Assembly: GCA_964408185.1 (NCBI GenBank)
Contig: CAYOYK010000020.1
Location: 1-44,875, forward strand
Direction of reading: 5' to 3'
Origin: CAYOYK01 sp964408185
Lineage (GTDB): Bacteria; Bacillota; Clostridia; Christensenellales; Aristaeellaceae
DNA length: 44,875 nt
The position numbers were made by a program, and so were the translations under genes. Positions 34,303 through 41,953 of the stretch are shown here, piece by piece. The notes under the pieces are model-generated. The model did not search any database, was not told the DNA's origin, and saw only the letters and a list, made by a program, of their open reading frames with translations. Position 1 is the stretch's first letter. Every line of letters begins with the position of its first letter.

Positions 34303-34831
34303 GCTGTGTCGCACGCTCCTTGAGGATGATCTGAGCCGCCTCCGCCAGCTTGACGCCGAGGGACATGCTCATTTTTTGCAGGTACCGATGGGCCTCGTTC
34401 TCGTTCATGCCGCGATGCAGCATGAGGCTTTGCTTGGCCTCGGCCACCTGCTCGTTCTCGGATTTGCTCCGCTTGGGCAGGCGCATTTTGTGCAGCTGCG
34501 CCAGCATTTGAACCGCCGCTGTCAGCTCCCCTGCGGAGAAGGGGGCCGCCAGCCGGAAAAGCTCCGGATGCTCGCACAGCGCAAGCCGCTCAGGCCGTGC
34601 GACCACCAGCACGAGCGCGTGGTTTTCAATATCATAGGCCAGCTCGTCAGCGGTACGGTCAGCCAAGCGCGCCCCGCATACCACCAGCCCGTCGCCGATG
34701 GTATCCAGCGCGCGCAGCACCTCCGCGCCGGTGGCGCAGCGGCGGAAAACCGCCAGCCCTGCGCCCTCCAGCGCGGAAGCAATCAGCCCCCGCCGCTTCT
34801 CATCCGAAAAGGCAACGATGATCTTGGCCAT
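34280..34831 (-). CDS. ANTAR-domain RNA-binding regulator with degenerate receiver
   Basis: 183 residues. Residues 1-115 fold like a receiver, but the strand that should carry the phospho-acceptor reads GLVVCGARLADRTADE, with no Asp in place, so it is a pseudo-receiver; SDE at 9-11 keeps part of the acidic pocket. A helix linker leads to the ANTAR domain (about 118-174: VAEAKQSLMLHRGMNENEAHRYLQKMSMSLGVKLAEAAQIIL). ANTAR proteins bind leader RNA and prevent termination. The gene is 10 bases after glnA and overlaps gltB, an arrangement like the nitR gene of solvent-forming clostridia. The glnA leader has a terminator at 36189-36238, a plausible target. Confidence 0.92.
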   Translation of the reverse strand: MAKIIVAFSDEKRRGLIASALEGAGLAVFRRCATGAEVLRALDTIGDGLVVCGARLADRTADELAYDIENHALVLVVARPERLALCEHPELFRLAAPFSAGELTAAVQMLAQLHKMRLPKRSKSENEQVAEAKQSLMLHRGMNENEAHRYLQKMSMSLGVKLAEAAQIILKERATQHDDIPAL

Positions 34832-34841
34832 GCGCCGCTCC

Positions 34842-36173
34842 TTAATACATCACAAGGTACTTGCGGATCTCCCAGTCGCTGACCTGCGTGCGGTACGCGT
34901 CCCATTCGGCCAGCTTGCCGGCGGTGTACTGCGTCGTCACATGCGCGCCGAGGGTATCGCAGATCAGCGTGTCGGCCGCCATCTCGTCCACGGCGTCCTT
35001 CAGGCTGCCGGGCATGTTGCCGATGCCTTTGGCGGCGCGGGTCTCCGCGTCCATGGCAAAGATGTTCTCGGTGGTTTCCTCAGGCGGGGTCATGCCCTTC
35101 TTAACGCCGTCCAGACCGGCGGCCAAGCAGACGGCAAGCTCCAAATACGGGTTGCAGGCGGGATCCGGGCAGCGAAGCTCCACGCGGGTGGATTGGCCGC
35201 GCGCGGCGGGAATGCGGATCAGCGCGCTGCGGTTGCTGGCGGACCAAGCCAAGTAGCAGGGGGCCTCGTAGCCGGGCACCAGCCGCTTGTAGCTGTTGAC
35301 CAGCGGGTTGGTGACGGCCGCCATGCCCTTGATGTGCGCCAGAATGCCCGCGATAAACGCATAGGCCGTCTTGGACAGGCCGCGCGCGTCGGAGGGATCC
35401 GCAAAGGCGTTCTTGCCATCCTTGAACAGGCTCATGTTGGTGTGCATGCCACTGCCGTTTACGCCAAACAGGGGCTTGGGCATGAAGGTGGCGTGCAGGC
35501 CGTTCTTCTGCGCCAGCGTTTTCACGGCCAGCTTGAATGTCATAATGCGGTCGGCGGCGGTAAGCGCGTCGGCATACTTAAAATCGATCTCGTGCTGTCC
35601 GGCGGCGACCTCGTGATGGGAGGCCTCGATTTCAAAGCCCATCTGCTCCAGCGTCATGCAGATCTCGCGGCGGGTGCCCTCGCCATGATCGAGCGGCCCA
35701 AGGTCGAAGTATCCCGCCTCGTCGCCCGTGGTCGTGGTCGGCGCGCCCTTCTCATCCGTCTGGAACAGAAAGAACTCGCACTCCGGGCCGACGTTGAAGG
35801 AGTATCCCATCTCGGCCGCCTCGGCCAGCACCTTTTTGAGCACGCCGCGCGGGTCGCCCACAAAGGGCGTGCCGTCCGGCTTGTACACGTCGCAGATCAG
35901 GCGGGCGACCTTGCCGTGCTGCGGCCGCCAAGGCAAAATGGTAAAGCTGTCCAGATCAGGCCGGAGGTACTGGTCGGACTCCTGAATGCGCACAAAGCCC
36001 TCGATCGAGCTGCCGTCGATCATGATCTCGTTGTTGACGGCTTTTTCAATCTGCGACGCCGTGATGGCGACATTCTTCAGCTGGCCGAAGATATCCGTAA
36101 ACTGCATGCGGATAAACTCCACGTCTCCATCCTTGACCAGACGAATGATATCCTCCTTGCCGAACTTGCTCAT
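34842..36173 (-). CDS. glnA: Type I glutamine synthetase
   Basis: 443 residues, the length of the GSI-alpha class without the adenylylation loop. Beta-grasp N-domain (MSKFGKEDIIRLVKDGDVEFIRMQFTDIFG), catalytic NVGPECEFFLF and GVNGSGMHTNMSLF, and the C-terminal catalytic RIPAARGQSTRVELRCPDPACNPYL. It makes glutamine from glutamate, ammonia and ATP in a dodecamer. The ATG at 36173 has TTGGAGGAGG upstream; the longer frame would read through the leader terminator. It heads the nitrogen operon and has a short leader with an attenuator-like hairpin. Confidence 0.98.
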   Translation of the reverse strand: MSKFGKEDIIRLVKDGDVEFIRMQFTDIFGQLKNVAITASQIEKAVNNEIMIDGSSIEGFVRIQESDQYLRPDLDSFTILPWRPQHGKVARLICDVYKPDGTPFVGDPRGVLKKVLAEAAEMGYSFNVGPECEFFLFQTDEKGAPTTTTGDEAGYFDLGPLDHGEGTRREICMTLEQMGFEIEASHHEVAAGQHEIDFKYADALTAADRIMTFKLAVKTLAQKNGLHATFMPKPLFGVNGSGMHTNMSLFKDGKNAFADPSDARGLSKTAYAFIAGILAHIKGMAAVTNPLVNSYKRLVPGYEAPCYLAWSASNRSALIRIPAARGQSTRVELRCPDPACNPYLELAVCLAAGLDGVKKGMTPPEETTENIFAMDAETRAAKGIGNMPGSLKDAVDEMAADTLICDTLGAHVTTQYTAGKLAEWDAYRTQVSDWEIRKYLVMY

Positions 36174-36188
36174 GGGACAACCTCCTCC

Positions 36189-36238
36189 AAAAATAAAAAA
36201 TAGAGCGCAGGGAACCTTTCGCAAAGCCCCCTCGCTCT
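36189..36238 (-). terminator. Terminator in the glnA leader
   Basis: On the minus strand AGAGCG (complement of 36233-36238) pairs with CGCTCT (complement of 36202-36207), with GGG/CCC inside, followed by ATTTTTTATTTTT. It begins about 3 bases after the predicted start of transcription and ends 16 bases before the glnA start codon. A shorter alternative, AGAGC-GAGGGG-GCTTT, uses the same 5' strand and has a six-base loop; it would break the terminator, as expected for an antiterminator fold. Confidence 0.85.
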
Positions 36239-36247
36239 GTTGGGCGT

Positions 36248-36276
36248 AGGATAACACCTTGCGGCCCCACTGTCAA
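36248..36276 (-). promoter_or_regulatory. Promoter of the glnA operon
   Basis: Minus strand: TTGACA (complement of 36271-36276), 17 bases, TATCCT (complement of 36248-36253). The predicted start is near 36241, leaving a leader of about 68 bases that is nearly all terminator and ribosome site. Confidence 0.85.
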
Positions 36277-36303
36277 GCGATTTGATTGTACTGCGATTGT
36301 TTT

Positions 36304-37632
36304 TCAAACGAGCTTGCGGCTTTCCCACTTATGGCCGTGAAAGCGCACCACAAACAGGATGATGCGGAACACCCAGTCGATCTGCATGGCGATCCACACA
36401 CCCAGCACGCCCAGCTGAAGGTTCTGGGCCAGCAGGTAGCCAAACACCACCCGAAAGGCCGCCATGGAAAACACCGATACCAGCATGGTGTAGCGCGCGT
36501 CGTTGGCCGCGCGCAGGGCGTTTGGCAGCGTAAAGGCAAGCGGCCACAAAAAGGTACTGCCCAGCGCGTGCAGTGTAAAGAGCTGCTTGGCCATACCGGC
36601 CGTTACGTCGGTCAGGCTGAAAAGCGCCGTAATGGGATCGGCCAGCAGGATGATGGCCACGTTCAGCACGGACATGCAGGCGTAGGTGAGCAGCAGCAGG
36701 CGGCGGGTATAATAGCGCGCCTGTCCGTACTCCCCCGCGCCCGCGCAGCGGCCCACCACCGTAACCATGGCAAGGCTGATTGCCATGCCCGGCAGCACTT
36801 CCACGGTGGAGACCGTGTTGGCAATGGCGTTGGCCGCGATGCTCTCGGTGCCGAATGTCGCCACAAGGCTGAGCAAAATCAGCTTGCCCAGCTGAAAGAG
36901 GCTGTTTTCCAAGCCGGTAGGCACGCCCACCTGCAAAATGCGTCGGTTCATGTCCCCGCGCCACGTAAAGCGCAGCATGGACGGCATACGGATCATCCGT
37001 CCGGGCCGGGCGATCATGCGGCTGATGAGCGCCGCGCCCACCATGCGGCTGACCAGCGTGGCGATGGCCGCGCCCGCCGCGCCCATGTGCAGGCCGAAAA
37101 TCAGCGCCGCGTTGCCGCCGATGTTCACAAGGTTCATCACCAGAGAGGTATCCAGCGAGGCGCGGCTGTCCCCCATGGAGCGCAGCAGCGCCGCGTTGGC
37201 GTTGTACACGCCCAAAAAGGGGTACGACAGCGCCGTGAACAAAAAATACACCAGCGCGCTGTCCATCACCTGCTCGTCAATGGCCCCAAACACGGCGGAC
37301 AGCAGACTGCGCCGCAAAACCAGACACACGGTCATAATGACCGCGGACACCAGCGTGACCGTATACAGGAGCTGCTTCGCGGCAAGGCCGGCGTTTTCCG
37401 GCTCCTTTTTGCCCAAATACTGCGCCGTCACCACCGCGCCGCCTGTCGCCAGCGCGGAAAAGAGCTGCACCCAAAAAATATTGATGGAGTCCACCAGCGA
37501 GACGCCGGATACCACCGCCTCGCCGCACGAGGCGACCATCATGGTATCCGCCGTACCGATCGTCACAGCCAAAAGCTGCTCCAGCAGCAGCGGAATAATC
37601 AAGCGTTTGAGATCCTGACGGGTAAAAAGCAT
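36304..37632 (-). CDS. MATE-family efflux transporter
   Basis: 442 residues from the ATG at 37632 (AAGGAGG upstream), about twelve helices. The start LKRLIIPLLLEQLLAVTIGTADTMMVASCGE fits the MATE superfamily, a branch different from the gene at 12482-13876. It should export a small cationic or hydrophobic compound using an ion gradient. A TTGACA lies upstream on the minus strand (37678-37683) but no good -10 follows. It sits between glnA and asnB and breaks up the nitrogen genes without an obvious link to them. Confidence 0.93.
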   Translation of the reverse strand: MLFTRQDLKRLIIPLLLEQLLAVTIGTADTMMVASCGEAVVSGVSLVDSINIFWVQLFSALATGGAVVTAQYLGKKEPENAGLAAKQLLYTVTLVSAVIMTVCLVLRRSLLSAVFGAIDEQVMDSALVYFLFTALSYPFLGVYNANAALLRSMGDSRASLDTSLVMNLVNIGGNAALIFGLHMGAAGAAIATLVSRMVGAALISRMIARPGRMIRMPSMLRFTWRGDMNRRILQVGVPTGLENSLFQLGKLILLSLVATFGTESIAANAIANTVSTVEVLPGMAISLAMVTVVGRCAGAGEYGQARYYTRRLLLLTYACMSVLNVAIILLADPITALFSLTDVTAGMAKQLFTLHALGSTFLWPLAFTLPNALRAANDARYTMLVSVFSMAAFRVVFGYLLAQNLQLGVLGVWIAMQIDWVFRIILFVVRFHGHKWESRKLV

Positions 37633-37745
37633 GACGCGCCTCCTTGCACGTATCCATTTTCCACGAAACGGGAGGGATGTCAAGCCGTTTTTGCGCCAGC
37701 GCAAGAGCCCGCATGTGAAATACAGACAAAATACATCGCCCGCGC

Positions 37746-37773
37746 TTGACACAGCCGGGGCGGCTGTGATAAC
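37746..37773 (+). promoter_or_regulatory. Promoter of the T-box-asnB unit
   Basis: Consensus TTGACA (37746-37751), 16 bases, GATAAC (37768-37773). The start of transcription would be near 37780, about 15 bases before Stem I of the T-box. Confidence 0.7.
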
Positions 37774-37794
37774 ATCCAACACAATTTCATACGC

Positions 37795-38050
37795 AAAGCC
37801 ATGAGGAAGCAAAGTACTCCGACGGCGGCATCCCAGAGAGCGGGCGACGGTGAGAGCCCCGCATGCCGCGCGGACGAAAGAACCCTTCCGAGTCCAATCC
37901 GAACGCGCAAGCCAGTAGGAACGGCGTGCAGGCGGCACGTTACAACCGCCGGGGCTTGCTGGAGCCCGCAAAGAAGCAAATCAGGTGGCACCACGGATCG
38001 GCGGCATTCGTCCTGAAATATCAGGAGGCCGCACGCATTTGGAGGTGCCT
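37795..38050 (+). promoter_or_regulatory. T-box riboswitch for tRNA-Asn, apparently acting on translation
   Basis: Stem I: GGAAG (37805-37809) pairs with CTTCC (37885-37889); the specifier loop has AGTA at about 37813-37816 and GAAAGAAC opposite, with AAC (Asn) at 37881-37883; the distal arm carries AGAGAGCGGGCGAC and GGTGAGAGCCCGC. The T-box AGGTGGCACCACGG is at 37983-37996 and forms the canonical antiterminator: CAGG with CCTG and ACG with CGT around the 7-base bulge TGGCACC. TGGC pairs with GCCA, fitting the G73 discriminator of tRNA-Asn. No T tract follows. Instead GGCACC (37987-37992) is complementary to GGTGCC (38044-38049), which overlaps the asnB ribosome site GGAGG, with GCGGC/GCCGC and TCCTGA/TCAGGA nested inside. 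This fills the gap 37633-38052. Confidence 0.88.
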
Positions 38051-38052
38051 TT

Positions 38053-39633
38053 ATGTGTTCTATCTTTGGGATTCAGGGGAGCCAACTCACAGCCGATCAG
38101 CTAAAGCCTTACTTTGACCGCACGGTATCGCGCGGGCCCGACCAGAGCCGCTTTGAGGCCGTTCCGGGCGGATACCTCGGCTTCCATCGGCTGGCGATTA
38201 TGGGGCTGAACGAGCAAGGCATGCAGCCCTTCCGGATGGACGGGGACGCGGCGGTCTGCAACGGCGAGCTGTACGGCTTTCGGCCCATCCGCGAGCGGCT
38301 GATGGCGCGGTACGACTTTGCCGGAGCCTCGGACTGCGAGATCCTGCTGCCGCTCTATTACGAGTATGGGCTGGATCTCTTCAAAACGCTGGACGCGGAG
38401 TTTGCGCTGCTGCTGTACGATCATCGGCGCGGCTCGCTGGTGGCGGCGCGCGATCCCATCGGCATTCGGCCGCTGTACTACGGCGCCGTCGGCGACGGCG
38501 GCATGGCCTTTGCCAGCGAGCCCAAGAACCTTGTGGGCCTGTGCGATACCATCCTCCCCTTCCCGCCGGGCCATTACTGGGCGGATGGGCAGTTTGTGCG
38601 CTACGCCGACCCGGCGCAGGCCGATCAGTTTCGCATGACGGACGAGGCGACCGTGTGCGCGAGCATCCGCCGCAGGCTGACGGCCGGCGTGGAGAAGCGC
38701 CTCGACGCGGACGCGCCCGTGGGCTTTCTGCTCAGCGGCGGGCTGGACAGCTCGCTGGTCTGCGCCATCGCTGCCAAAACGCAGGAGCGGCCCATCCGCA
38801 CCTTCGCCATCGGCATGGAGGGCGACGCGATCGACCTCAAGTACGCCAAACAGGTGGCGGATTACATCGGCAGCAAGCATACCGAGGTCATCATGACGAG
38901 GGCGGATGTGCTGGCCGCGCTGGAGCCCGTGGTCGCCGCGCTGGGCACGTACGATATCACCACCGTCCGCGCGAGCATCGGCATGTACCTCGTGTGCAGG
39001 TACATTCACGAGCATACCGACGTGCGCGTGCTGCTGACCGGGGAAATCTCCGACGAGCTGTTCGGCTACAAGTATACCGACTTCGCGCCCAGCGCGGACG
39101 CGTTCCAGCACGAGGCCGAAAAGCGCATCCGCGAGCTGCACATGTACGATGTGCTGCGCGCCGACCGCTGCATATCGGTCAACTCGCTGGAGGCCCGCGT
39201 GCCCTTTGGCGATTTAGCCTTTGTGCGCTACGTCATGTCCATCGACCCCGCGCTCAAGATGAACACGCACCACATGGGCAAGTATCTGCTGCGCAAGGCC
39301 TTTGCGGAGGACGCGCTGCTGCCGGAGAGCATCCTGTGGAGGCAGAAGGCCGCGTTCAGCGACGCCGTGGGCCACTCCATGGTAGACGACCTCAAGGCGC
39401 AGGCCGAGCAAGCCTACACCGACGCGGAGTATGAGCAAAAGCGCGCGCAATATGACTTTGCGCGTCCCTTTACCAAGGAGAGTCTGCTCTATCGAGAGCT
39501 TTTTGAGAAGTATTATCCCGGACAGGCGCGGATGGTCGCGGACTTTTGGATGCCCAACCGGGCTTGGCCGGGCTGCGATGTGAACGACCCCTCCGCGCGC
39601 GTGCTCAGCAACTACGGCGCGAGCGGCCAGTGA
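38053..39633 (+). CDS. asnB: Asparagine synthetase (glutamine-hydrolysing)
   Basis: 526 residues. Class II glutaminase domain with the nucleophile Cys2 (MCSIFG) plus Arg46, Asn70 (CNGELYG) and SDCEILL; synthetase domain with the PP-loop SGGLDSS (228-234) and EISDELFGYKY. It turns aspartate, glutamine and ATP into asparagine. The length is near the Escherichia coli AsnB type, with no long C-terminal extension. ATG at 38053, 7 bases after GGAGG. Expression should rise when uncharged tRNA-Asn binds the T-box in front. It is followed by a strong hairpin and the second copy of the interspersed repeat. Confidence 0.97.
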   Translation: MCSIFGIQGSQLTADQLKPYFDRTVSRGPDQSRFEAVPGGYLGFHRLAIMGLNEQGMQPFRMDGDAAVCNGELYGFRPIRERLMARYDFAGASDCEILLPLYYEYGLDLFKTLDAEFALLLYDHRRGSLVAARDPIGIRPLYYGAVGDGGMAFASEPKNLVGLCDTILPFPPGHYWADGQFVRYADPAQADQFRMTDEATVCASIRRRLTAGVEKRLDADAPVGFLLSGGLDSSLVCAIAAKTQERPIRTFAIGMEGDAIDLKYAKQVADYIGSKHTEVIMTRADVLAALEPVVAALGTYDITTVRASIGMYLVCRYIHEHTDVRVLLTGEISDELFGYKYTDFAPSADAFQHEAEKRIRELHMYDVLRADRCISVNSLEARVPFGDLAFVRYVMSIDPALKMNTHHMGKYLLRKAFAEDALLPESILWRQKAAFSDAVGHSMVDDLKAQAEQAYTDAEYEQKRAQYDFARPFTKESLLYRELFEKYYPGQARMVADFWMPNRAWPGCDVNDPSARVLSNYGASGQ

Positions 39634-39640
39634 ACGCAAA

Positions 39641-39678
39641 GCGGCGGACAGAGGGATCTGTCCGCCGCGCGCGCTTTT
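39641..39678 (+). terminator. Intrinsic terminator of asnB
   Basis: GCGGCGGACAGA (39641-39652) pairs perfectly with TCTGTCCGCCGC (39657-39668) around GGGA; GCGCGC and then TTTT follow. The T tract is short and belongs to the first bases of the repeat. Confidence 0.75.
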
Positions 39679-39840
39679 CCCCTGCAACCCGTTCGGTCGG
39701 CGGAAGGCCTCCCTCGCAGAACGCGGCCGGTGAAAAGCGTAGGGAAGCGTTGCTGCGCAACGCCGCCGCCTTCGACGCTCAGGTCGCCGAAGACGGAATT
39801 ATTTGGGGAGCGCGGCTCCCCAAGCCCTTCGCGGGGGTGA
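39671..39840 (+). repeat. Copy 2 of the ~170-bp structured interspersed repeat
   Basis: Matches copy 1 (26613-26784, minus strand) end to end. Stems here: GCTTTTCCCC (39673-39682) with GGTGAAAAGC (39729-39738), one mismatch; GCGTTGC (39747-39753) with GCAACGC (39757-39763), loop TGC where copy 1 has TTC; TTGGGGAGC (39803-39811) with GCTCCCCAA (39815-39823). Stems are conserved and loops vary, which suggests selection on structure. Like copy 1 it lies between converging genes in the sense direction of a nitrogen gene, here asnB. It is not coding: the open frame across it is shared with copy 1 but has no start or ribosome site. Confidence 0.9.
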
Positions 39841-39874
39841 TACGCTGGCGACAACCGCCGCGCGTTACACCCGC

Positions 39875-41314
39875 TTACTCGTCTCCCTCGCCGGGCGACG
39901 GGATGACGGGATGATCGTCCGCCAGCAAACCGCTGGCCTCGTCCGAGTCGAGGCTTTCCACGCGGCGCAGCTTGCGCTCGATGCTGCGGGTGCGCACAAA
40001 GGCCGTATCGATGGAATCGGTAGCCTGCTGGAGCTTCTCCTGCGTTTTTTGCAGCACGGTGGCAAAGTTGCCAAATTCGGTCTTGACGGCGCCAAGGAGC
40101 CTCCACACCTCGGTGGAGCGCTGCTGGATGGCCAGCGTGCGAAAGCCCATTTGCAGGCTGTTGAGGAGCGCGAGCAGCGTGCTCGGCCCGGCCATGACCA
40201 CCCGCTGCTCCCGCTGGATCTGCTCCGCAACATCGGCGTGGCGCATGATCTCGGCATAAAGGCCCTCCAGCGGCAGGAACATGACCGCAAAATCCGTGGT
40301 GTACGGCGGCTCGATATACTTGCCGCTGATGCGCTTGGCCTCCGTGCGGATGGCGGCCAGCAGCGCGCGCTGCGCCGCATCCACAGCGGCCGCGTCCCCC
40401 GCTTGGCTTGCGTCCGCCAGCCGCGTGTACGCCTCCTGCGGGAACTTGCTGTCGATGGGCAGATAGACGGTCGCATCCGACTCGCTGCCCGGCAGACAGA
40501 CCGCAAACTCTACACGCTCGGTCGCGCCGGGCCGAACGACGACGTTCTGCGCGTACTGGTTGGCCGTGAACACTTGCGCGAGCAAGTTGCCCAGCTGTAC
40601 CTCGCCCCATGTGCCGCGCGTTTTCACATTGCTGAGCACGCGCTTCAGGTCGTCCACGCCGCCGGCAAGCGAATGCACCTCGCCAAGCGACTTATATACC
40701 TGCTCCAGCCGCTGGCTGACCTGCGCGAAGCTATCCCCCAAGCGCTTGTCCAGCGTTTCGTGCAGCTTCTCGTCCACGGTCTTGCGCATCTCGTCCAGCT
40801 TTTGGGCGTTCTCCGCCTGCATGCGGGTAAGCCCCAGTTCGAGCGTCTGCCGCGTTTTTTCCAGCCTGTTTTCGTTTTGCTGGAGCTTTTGGTCAAGCAG
40901 GCCCTCCACGGACTGTATGCGCGCCTCAAACTTGGCGAGGCTGTCCTCGGTCATCTGGTGCATACGGTGCTGGCGGATCTCCTGCGATTGTCCGCTTTCG
41001 TAGGATTGCTTTTGCATGGCGCTTAGCTGCGCGCCCTGCTGCTGGCTCACCCCGGTCAGCGTCGCCATCAGGCTGTCGTTTACGCCCTGCACGGCGCGGT
41101 AGAGGCTCTCCCGCTGCTCAAGGCCGTTCTGCGTCAGCTGATTGTCCAGCTCGCGCATGCCGTCGTTGAGGTGGTCGTCCACATCCCGCAGGCGAACGCT
41201 GATCTCCGCGTTGCGGCGCTGCGACAGCGCCAGCAGCACAATGAGCAGAATCACCAGCAGCAGCAGCGCGCCGCCCACGATCAGCAGCACGATTGATTGA
41301 TCCAACACGGGCAT
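39875..41314 (-). CDS. rmuC: RmuC-family DNA recombination protein
   Basis: 479 residues from the ATG at 41314 (AAAGGAGGG upstream). One N-terminal membrane helix (about 6-30), a long coiled coil (about 35-230, Gln/Glu/Arg-rich with RLRDVDDHLNDGMRELDNQL), then the RmuC domain of the PD-(D/E)XK nuclease superfamily (about 235-420: GTWGEVQLGNLL, VEFAVCLPGSE, YLPIDSKFPQEAY, YTTDFAVMFLPLEGLY). In E. coli it limits inversions at short repeats; the biochemical role is not settled. 36 bases after recR, so recombination genes cluster here. Confidence 0.95.
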   Translation of the reverse strand: MPVLDQSIVLLIVGGALLLLVILLIVLLALSQRRNAEISVRLRDVDDHLNDGMRELDNQLTQNGLEQRESLYRAVQGVNDSLMATLTGVSQQQGAQLSAMQKQSYESGQSQEIRQHRMHQMTEDSLAKFEARIQSVEGLLDQKLQQNENRLEKTRQTLELGLTRMQAENAQKLDEMRKTVDEKLHETLDKRLGDSFAQVSQRLEQVYKSLGEVHSLAGGVDDLKRVLSNVKTRGTWGEVQLGNLLAQVFTANQYAQNVVVRPGATERVEFAVCLPGSESDATVYLPIDSKFPQEAYTRLADASQAGDAAAVDAAQRALLAAIRTEAKRISGKYIEPPYTTDFAVMFLPLEGLYAEIMRHADVAEQIQREQRVVMAGPSTLLALLNSLQMGFRTLAIQQRSTEVWRLLGAVKTEFGNFATVLQKTQEKLQQATDSIDTAFVRTRSIERKLRRVESLDSDEASGLLADDHPVIPSPGEGDE

Positions 41315-41350
41315 AGACGCCCTCCTTTGCATCATAAGAAGGAGCCGCCG

Positions 41351-41950
41351 CTACATTTCGCGGCGGCCCTCCATGGCTTTTGCAAGCGTAATCTCGTCTG
41401 TGTATTCAAGGTCGCCGCCCACCGGCACGCCGTGCGCGATGCGCGTGACCAGCAGCCCCATCGGCTTGACAAGCCGCGCGATGTAGCTCGCCGTCGCCTC
41501 GCCCTCGATATCCGGGTTGGTAGCGAGGATGATCTCGGTTACATGCTCGACGTTCAGCCGATTCAGCAGCTCTTGGATGCGGATATCATCCGGCCCGACG
41601 CCCTCCATGGGCGACAGCGTGCCGTGCAGCACATGATAGGTGCCGTTAAAATCGCGCATACGCTCGATCGCCGCCACATCGCGGGGATCGCGCACCACGC
41701 AGATTTGGCCGTTGCGGCGGCTCTCGTCCGCGCAGATCGCGCATTTATCCTCCACGGCATAATTGCCGCAGACCGAGCAGTAGCGGATGACCTTGCGGCC
41801 CTGATAGAGCGCGGAAGCAAGCTCCCGCACGTCCTCCAGCGGCATGCTGATGATGTGGTAGGCCAGCCGCTGCGCGCTCTTCTGCCCGATGCTGGGCAGC
41901 TTGGACAGCTCGGTAACCATGCGGGTGATGGGCTCAAGCTGCTGTGCCAT
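41351..41950 (-). CDS. recR: Recombination mediator protein RecR
   Basis: 199 residues, standard length. N-terminal helix-hairpin-helix (LSKLPSIGQKSAQRLAYHI), four-Cys zinc finger (CSVCGNY then CAIC), Toprim domain (ICVVRDPRDVAAIE through EIILATNPDIEGEATASYIARLV) and C-terminal Walker-like GVPVGGDLEYTDEITL. With RecO it loads RecA onto SSB-covered DNA in gap repair. It starts 3 bases after ybaB, the usual ybaB-recR pairing. Confidence 0.98.
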   Translation of the reverse strand: MAQQLEPITRMVTELSKLPSIGQKSAQRLAYHIISMPLEDVRELASALYQGRKVIRYCSVCGNYAVEDKCAICADESRRNGQICVVRDPRDVAAIERMRDFNGTYHVLHGTLSPMEGVGPDDIRIQELLNRLNVEHVTEIILATNPDIEGEATASYIARLVKPMGLLVTRIAHGVPVGGDLEYTDEITLAKAMEGRREM

Positions 41951-41953
41951 CGC

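Noticed and set aside
31198..34323. 1041-residue open frame on the plus strand opposite gltB
   Set aside because: Shadow of gltB; composition is His/Arg/Gln/Ala-rich with no recognisable motif or ribosome site.
37661..37683. Sigma-A promoter for the second MATE gene
   Set aside because: TTGACA is present on the minus strand, but the sequence 17 bases on (AAAATG) is a poor -10.
37983..38052. Ordinary T-box transcription terminator
   Set aside because: No run of T follows the TCCTGA/TCAGGA hairpin; only ATTT precedes the ribosome site.
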